Notes under the pieces: model-generated
The model's database searches: none
What the model saw: only the letters and a program-made list of their open reading frames with translations
What the model was told of the DNA's origin: nothing
Program-made: the position numbers and the translations under genes
Shown here: one piece after another, positions 58,801 through 64,000 of the stretch
How positions within the stretch are numbered: the first letter of the stretch is position 1
Layout of the letters: each line of letters begins with the position of its first letter
NCBI RefSeq assembly: GCF_000327385.1
Contig: NW_008707924.1
Coordinates: forward strand, 319,119 to 383,118
Source: Lottia gigantea
Lineage: Eukaryota; Mollusca; Gastropoda; Lottiidae
Reading direction: 5' to 3'
Length of the DNA: 64,000 nucleotides

Positions 58801-61800
58801 ACAGCTAAAGTTCATCATGAATGGGTATGTAGTTATATTGAAATTAATGGCAGAAATATGACTGCAGATTTATATCTTCATGTGATTATTCATAATAAAA
58901 TTATCATTACCATTGTCTCACAACTCTGGGGAACTGCACTAACAGGTCAAAGTTTTGTGCTTGGTGGGGTAGTTTCAGAAAAGTTACCCCCTAACCCTGT
59001 TGTGATCAATTTGTGGTTTAATTAATTTGTGGTTCATTGCAGAGAAGAAGAAAAGATGAACAGCTTGAGAAAAGTGTAAGTATTGTTATATTAGTTTTGA
59101 ATTTTAAATTCAGCGTTATCACATGTACCTCATAAGAATTTTAAATCCTTTAAATCTTTACTTTTTATTACTTTATTATATGATATTTTTATTAATTGAC
59201 AGTTACATGAACAGATGAAAGCTCTTGAACCTTTTACGGAAACTATAGTTATAGAAGATGAAGAGTCTACTCAAACACTACCAGGTTAGACTTGATTACA
59301 GTTTTCACAATTACACTTGCTAGACATTCCCCCAAGTTTTCAATTCTTACATACCATTGTTTCAAGGAAAAGTGATACAAATTTGGAAGTGTATAAAAAT
59401 AAAACTAAAAAAGAATAAATAAGTGTTAAAATGATAAGATGGACTTTTGAAAGTAAAAGTTTTATCAATCAATAGGTTATGACAAATATGAAGCTGAAGT
59501 ATTTATAAGAATATAACTAAGAGTTATTAATAAATTTATATAGGCTGATAGTGATGTTATATAGCTAAGATTATGTCATTATGTAACAGAGTATAAGATA
59601 ATATTTATTAGTTACCTCATAAACCCCCTTATTATTGGCTTAATCAATGAACCCTTTAAAATTAATTAATCCCACCCCATTAATCAATGTCAGAGGGAGT
59701 GAGAGGGAAATCCCTAGAATTGCCATACTACATCCACCATTGACTTGTTGAATCTGTACTGAAATTGGATCTATTCTAAAATGACTATTGCAATTGATTT
59801 TGAATCTGGTAGGATATTGTGTTTTTTTTTGTTTGTGGGGAAATGAAATGAAATGAATGGGGTTTTACGTCCTACTTTTCTGTACCATGTGGGCTAATAA
59901 AGACGGGTTGTGTGTGGGGAATAGAACAGTGAATTAGTTCATAATTTCTATCTTACTGACATGTACATATGGTTTTTTTATATTTGAATTATAAGAAATA
60001 AATTGGTCCTTCTGGATAGCTACCTAAATTCTGCATTCATGGATTACAATTGATCAAATATGTTGAAATTTGATTGCTGATTGTTTAATTTGTATTCTGT
60101 AAAGGGAACAATAATGAGGTAGAGAAATCTTCAATAACAGATCTTCCCCTTTTGTTGTAATCTTAGCTCAAACCACAAACAATTTCCCTACAATTTCATC
60201 AAATGGGCATAGTCATGTTGAATTAAGCATTTTAAAAATGCTAATTACAAAGATAAAGAAATATGTAACTGATGAAATAGATTACTGAACAAGACAGTTC
60301 TGAAAGTAAAAATTTGAATCTGAACCCTTTGCGTTAGAGTATTTTGGTGAAATTGAATTGCTGTATGTTATATTTATAGAAATTACAGCTGATATGAAGG
60401 AAATTATTGAGAAAGCTTTACAATCTGGTCCAACACAAGCTGTATTATCAGAAGGATATAAATTACAGATATTAAAACAAGACATGTTAACACTAAAAGG
60501 TTTAAATTGGTTAAATGATGAGGTATTTATATTATACTACTATACACCTTGCCATTTTGCTCGAGGCCAGTTGAAGATAGCTGATCCTTGTTCGATCGGG
60601 CATGCAAATCTTTTCATATTTTAACCCATCTTGACCTATCAGTGATATAATTTGGATGGGTTGGCATGGTAAACACCAGTCAGTCAAATGGGACAATAAA
60701 TGTTGGTCACATGTTACAGTCTGTGCTGTGCGTTAGTTAAAAATAAAAAACCTTTGTAATGCCCTCAAAAAATTGGTGTATTCAAGCTACGAAATGCTTA
60801 GACTTATTTCTGATTGCAGGTGATAAATTTCTATATGAATATGTTGATGGAAAGAGGAGAAAATGACAACATGCCAAAAGTTCATGCATTTAATACATTT
60901 TTCTACCCTAAATTAATGGGTGCTGGTCACTCAGCAGTACGACGGTGGACTAAACGTGTTGATGTATTAGCTGTAGATTATATTTTAATACCAGTACATC
61001 TGGGAATGCATTGGTGTTTAGCTGTAAGTAGAAATACATTTTTTCCTTGGCTGTGTGGTTGGTTTGTTCTCTGTTTGAACATCTCTATCTGGAGTTAGAG
61101 ATGCTGTCTTAAGGCTGCATTCCATTGAATATGTCTTAAATGATCTAGGATAGCTGTTGTGTGGGCTTGTCGATTGTAAGGGTGAGATTATGTGAATGCA
61201 TGTGAGTTTTGTCCTTGAACAATACTTTACTCATAGCCAAATACCTGAATTAAAGATTGCTGCTACAATATTTCAAATGGAATTTTATTGTGTCTCCTTC
61301 ATCTACTTTATAGTTTATAGATTTCTTGTATATTCCAGATAATTGACTTCAGAAACAAATGTATCAAATATTATGATTCTATGGGTGGTAATAATAATAA
61401 ATGTCTAAATGCTTTGAGGTAACTACTTTTTGTCCATTAAAATTAACTAAGCCTGTGATCTCTGTCTTACGAGGTTTACCAATGCTCCATACATTGAGAG
61501 AGCTTTTTCTCTACATTTTATCTGATTAACTTCTGCATTACAATGTTTAAATAGTGCTTAATACATCAATTGTAGAGTGATATATAATTTTATACTGTTT
61601 GCATTTTTGCAGTGTATTCATGGGTATATCTTATGACAAACATCATTCTATATTACAGACAATATTTATGTGAAGAAAGTTTAGATAAAAAGAAACAACA
61701 GTTTGATTTGTCAGGTTGGACTAGTGTTAATGTCAAGGTTTGTCCTAATATTATTTTTATGTATTATGTAAATTTATTTTAAAATGGACATCATGATTAC

Positions 61801-63619
61801 TCAGTATATGTATAATCATTGTCTGAAGTTTCCAGATATAGAATGAGATATATTTCAGTGATATACTATTAAATTCTGACTTTATTACAGGACATCCCTC
61901 AACAAATGAATGGTAGTGATTGTGGTATGTTTGCCTGTAAATATGCTGAGTATATCACAAGAGGAGCTGAGATAACTTTCACACAGGTATGTGTATCAAT
62001 ATTAAAGTAAACTAACACTCATAGTTGTGAGAAGGGTATGTGTATCAATATTAAAGTTCACTAACTCTGAGTAGGGTATGCATATCAATATTAAAGTTTA
62101 CTAACTCTGAGTAGTGGTTGGGAGGGTATGTGTATCAATATTAAAGTTTACTAACTCTCAGTAGTGGTTGGGAGGGTTTATGTATCAATATTAAAGTTTA
62201 CTAACTCTCAGTAGTGGTTGGGAGGGTATGTGTATCAATATTAAAGTAAACTAACACTCATAGTTGTGAGAAGGGTATGTGTATCAATATTAAAGTTTAC
62301 AAACTCTCAGTAGTGGTTGGGAGGGTATGTGTATCAATATTAAAGTTTACTAACTCTCAGTAGTGGTTGGGAGGGTTTATGTATCAATATTAAAGTAAAC
62401 TAACACTCATAGTTGTGAGAAGGGTATGTGTATCAATATTAAAGTTTACTAACTCTCAGTAGTGGTTGGGAGGGTTTATGTATCAATATTAAAGTTTACT
62501 AACTCTCAGTAGTGGTTGGGAGGGTATGTGTATCAATATTAAAGTAAACTAACACTCATAGTTGTGAGAAGGGTATGTGTATCAATATTAAAGTAAACTA
62601 ACACTCATAGTTGTGAGAAGGGTATGTTATCAATATTAAAGTTTACTAACTCTTGAGTAGTGGTCGGGAGGGTATGCGTATCAATATTAAAGTAAACTAA
62701 CACTCATAGTTGTGAGAAGGGTATGTGTATCAATATTAAAGTTTACTAACTCTTGAGTAGTGGTTGGGAAGGTATGTGTATCAATATTAAAGTTTACTAA
62801 CTCTCAGTAGTGGTTGGGAGGGTATGTGTATCAATATTAAAGTTTACTAACTCTCAGTAGTGGTTGGGAGGGTATGTGTATCAATATTAAAGTTTACTAA
62901 CTCTTGAGTAGTGGTCGGGAAGGTATGTGTATCAATATTAAAGTTTACTAACTCTCAGTAGTGGTTGGGAGGGTATGTGTATCAATATTAAAGTTTACCA
63001 ACTCTTGAGTAGTGGTTGGGAGGGTATGTGTATCGATATTAAAGTAAACTAACACTCATAGTTGTGAGAAGGGTATGTGTATCAATATTAAAGTAAACTA
63101 ACACTCATAGTTGTGAGAAGGGTATGTTATCAATATTAAAGTTTACTAACTCTTGAGTAGTGGTCGGGAAGGTATGTGTGTCAATATTAAAGTAAACTAA
63201 CACTCATAGTTGTGAGAAGGGTATGTGTATCAATATTAAAGTTTACTAACTCTTGAGTAGTGGTCGGGAAGGTATGTGTGTCAATATTCAAGTTGTGGGG
63301 ACATGCAGACTGCAGTGTCAAATACCTACAGAATTATAGAAATGCCAAACAAGTAGTTTCAAGCATTATTGGATAATTAATAGGAATTAATTGGTTCCTG
63401 ATTGATCACATTTTGACATTTATATTTACAATTACATTACCTTGTTTTATTATTGAAATCCTTGACTCCTGTGCAATGAGATTGAATATAAGGCCATACT
63501 GGTTTCAACCTGGTATGGATTTTATTGATATTGTTGTTTATCATCAATTACAGGATGATATGCCATATTTTAGAAGAAGAATGGTTTATGAAATAATGAA
63601 AAAGAAATTACTCCAATGA
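55345..63619 (+). CDS. SENP1: SUMO-specific protease, SENP1/SENP2 (Ulp1) class, 18 coding exons
   Basis: Cysteine protease (family C48) that matures SUMO and removes it from targets, mainly in the nucleus or at nuclear pores. Exons: 55345-55469, 55760-55821, 56275-56450, 56692-56752, 57076-57254, 57448-57602, 57821-58071, 58407-58455, 58577-58654, 58740-58824, 59043-59075, 59203-59284, 60380-60522, 60820-61023, 61339-61418, 61659-61737, 61891-61986, 63554-63619. All are GT-AG with matching phases: 2004 nt, 667 residues (human SENP1 is 644). The C-terminal ~220 residues match SENP1 motif for motif: LNWLNDE, MHAFNTFF-like [28 protein letters not shown] (H557), YYDSMGG (D574), [17 protein letters not shown] (Q619, C625), [13 protein letters not shown]. 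Triad spacing (17 and 51 residues) is close to human SENP1 (17 and 53). No break was seen. It could be the undivided ancestor of vertebrate SENP1 and SENP2; the symbol is by class. Confidence 0.95.
56275..59284 (+). CDS. SENP1: SENP exons 3-12: disordered regulatory middle
   Basis: Exons 56275-56450, 56692-56752, 57076-57254, 57448-57602, 57821-58071, 58407-58455, 58577-58654, 58740-58824, 59043-59075 and 59203-59284 cover residues 63-445. Mostly Ser/Asn/Lys-rich and not conserved in detail. A recognisable island is [16 protein letters not shown] in exon 6, like the EKYR(K/Q)LL helix of SENP1/2. Exon 12 has [10 protein letters not shown], a second SUMO-interacting-type motif with acidic flank. 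Exon 11 is a 33-nt purine-rich microexon of phase 0 ([11 protein letters not shown]). Exon 9 has two possible acceptors 6 nt apart. These exons were placed by splice sites, phase and open frame, so individual boundaries are less certain than in the catalytic part. Confidence 0.83.
59852..59925 (-). mobile_element. 3' fragment of a SINE in a SENP intron
   Basis: On the minus strand: AACCCGTCTTTATTAGCCC, close to the 3' end of the SINE at 23890 (GCCCGTCTTCATTAGACC), then ACGTAAAACCCCATTC and a short (ATTTC)n tail. Lies in intron 12 of SENP, antisense. The 5' part is missing. Confidence 0.45.
60380..63619 (+). CDS. SENP1: SENP exons 13-18: Ulp1 catalytic domain
   Basis: Exons 60380-60522, 60820-61023, 61339-61418, 61659-61737, 61891-61986 and 63554-63619, residues 446-667. 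Exon 13 has [10 protein letters not shown], exon 14 [12 protein letters not shown] and catalytic His H557, exon 15 catalytic Asp D574, exon 17 oxyanion Gln Q619 and nucleophile C625. Exon 18 has [13 protein letters not shown] and ends KKKLLQ-stop (TGA 63617-63619), matching the usual end of SENP1. Trp489 in NWLND would cover the SUMO Gly-Gly tunnel in the known structures. All catalytic residues are present, so an active enzyme is expected. Confidence 0.95.
61987..63292 (+). repeat. 49/50-bp minisatellite starting at the SENP exon 17 donor
   Basis: About 26 units of two kinds: a 49-bp form with AGTAAACTAACACTCATAG and a 50-bp form with AGTTTACTAACTCTCAGTAG. Almost all begin GTATGTGTATCAATATTAAA. 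The first unit starts at 61987, the first base of intron 17, so every unit carries a copy of the intron's own 5' splice-site sequence. It fills most of the 1.57-kb intron 17. Confidence 0.95.
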
Positions 63620-63889
63620 TGATAAAATTTAGTTGGTTGGAGACTGAAGGTTATGCTTCAGTGGTTGAATTAAGTAACAGAATCCAGATCTGAGGGAAGT
63701 TGGTGACCTTTGTATCTTAGAAAGAATATAGGAAAGGCTAGTCTCAAATGTTGAGAATTGTATAAATAGTGAAGAAGGTGGTTCTAATGAACAGTCAATG
63801 TTATATATTTACCGGTAATTTATAATTAGTGCTAATTATATCATCTTGTATATTGATCAATCATGTTTTACATTTATATCATCACATTG

Positions 63890-63895
63890 AATAAA
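63890..63895 (+). terminator. Poly(A) signal of the SENP gene
   Basis: AATAAA about 270 nt after the TGA stop, the first canonical hexamer in the 3' region. It gives a plausible short 3' UTR (63620 to about 63915). Confidence 0.6.
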
Positions 63896-64000
63896 TCTAC
63901 CTTAAAATGACCATGAGTGTTAGTATTTTAACTGCTTATTTGTGATAAATATTTTTTCCATATTGATTTGGATTGTCATATGTATGTGCAATTATCAGTG

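Noticed and set aside
61987-63292. CRISPR-like repeat array
   Set aside because: Units are directly adjacent with no unique spacers, in a eukaryotic intron; it is a minisatellite.

Overview
The window is AT-rich (roughly two thirds A+T by eye) metazoan nuclear DNA. It holds two intron-rich protein genes, arranged head to head, plus many small transposons and tandem repeats. The genes, the intron sizes and the repeat types (a hairpin-ended repeat family, a tRNA-derived SINE, TIR-bearing MITEs) suggest a lophotrochozoan, most likely a mollusc. The species cannot be fixed from the sequence alone.

Gene 1, minus strand, 53128 down to 5034: a Ca2+/calmodulin-type membrane adenylyl cyclase (ADCY1/rutabaga class). 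I could assemble 21 coding exons whose phases all agree, giving 1800 residues: M1 membrane half, C1 catalytic domain, a calmodulin-binding-type helix in C1b, M2 membrane half, C2 catalytic domain, and an unusually long (about 750-residue) C-terminal tail that lies in the last exon and ends in a PDZ-ligand-like TTEV. Intron 1 is about 29 kb and carries most of the mobile elements.

Gene 2, plus strand, 55345 to 63619: a SUMO-specific protease of the SENP1/SENP2 class, 18 coding exons, 667 residues, with the intact His-Asp-Cys triad and oxyanion Gln. Its last intron is mostly a 49/50-bp minisatellite whose unit starts exactly at the splice donor of exon 17.

The start codons are 2.2 kb apart. 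This intergenic stretch holds an overlapping E-box and palindromic CRE about 390 bp upstream of the cyclase start, and an ETS-type site and a short uORF just upstream of the protease start.

Mobile and repeat content: two copies of an ~825-bp TIR element (3935-4756, 43111-43938); a TTAA-flanked 277-bp MITE (50361-50637) with three relatives; a 213-bp hAT-type MITE with an 8-bp target duplication (42001-42213); three copies of a repeat with a shared terminal hairpin (ending at 13880, 22631, 26606); a tRNA-derived SINE inside a small tandem array (about 23890-24170); a 3' LINE fragment (31530-32010, minus); a decayed Tc1-like transposase (about 32940-33761); and a 1.5-kb minisatellite in intron 5 of the cyclase (16980-18464). 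No rRNA, free-standing tRNA gene, CRISPR array, retrovirus-like or Polinton-like element was seen.
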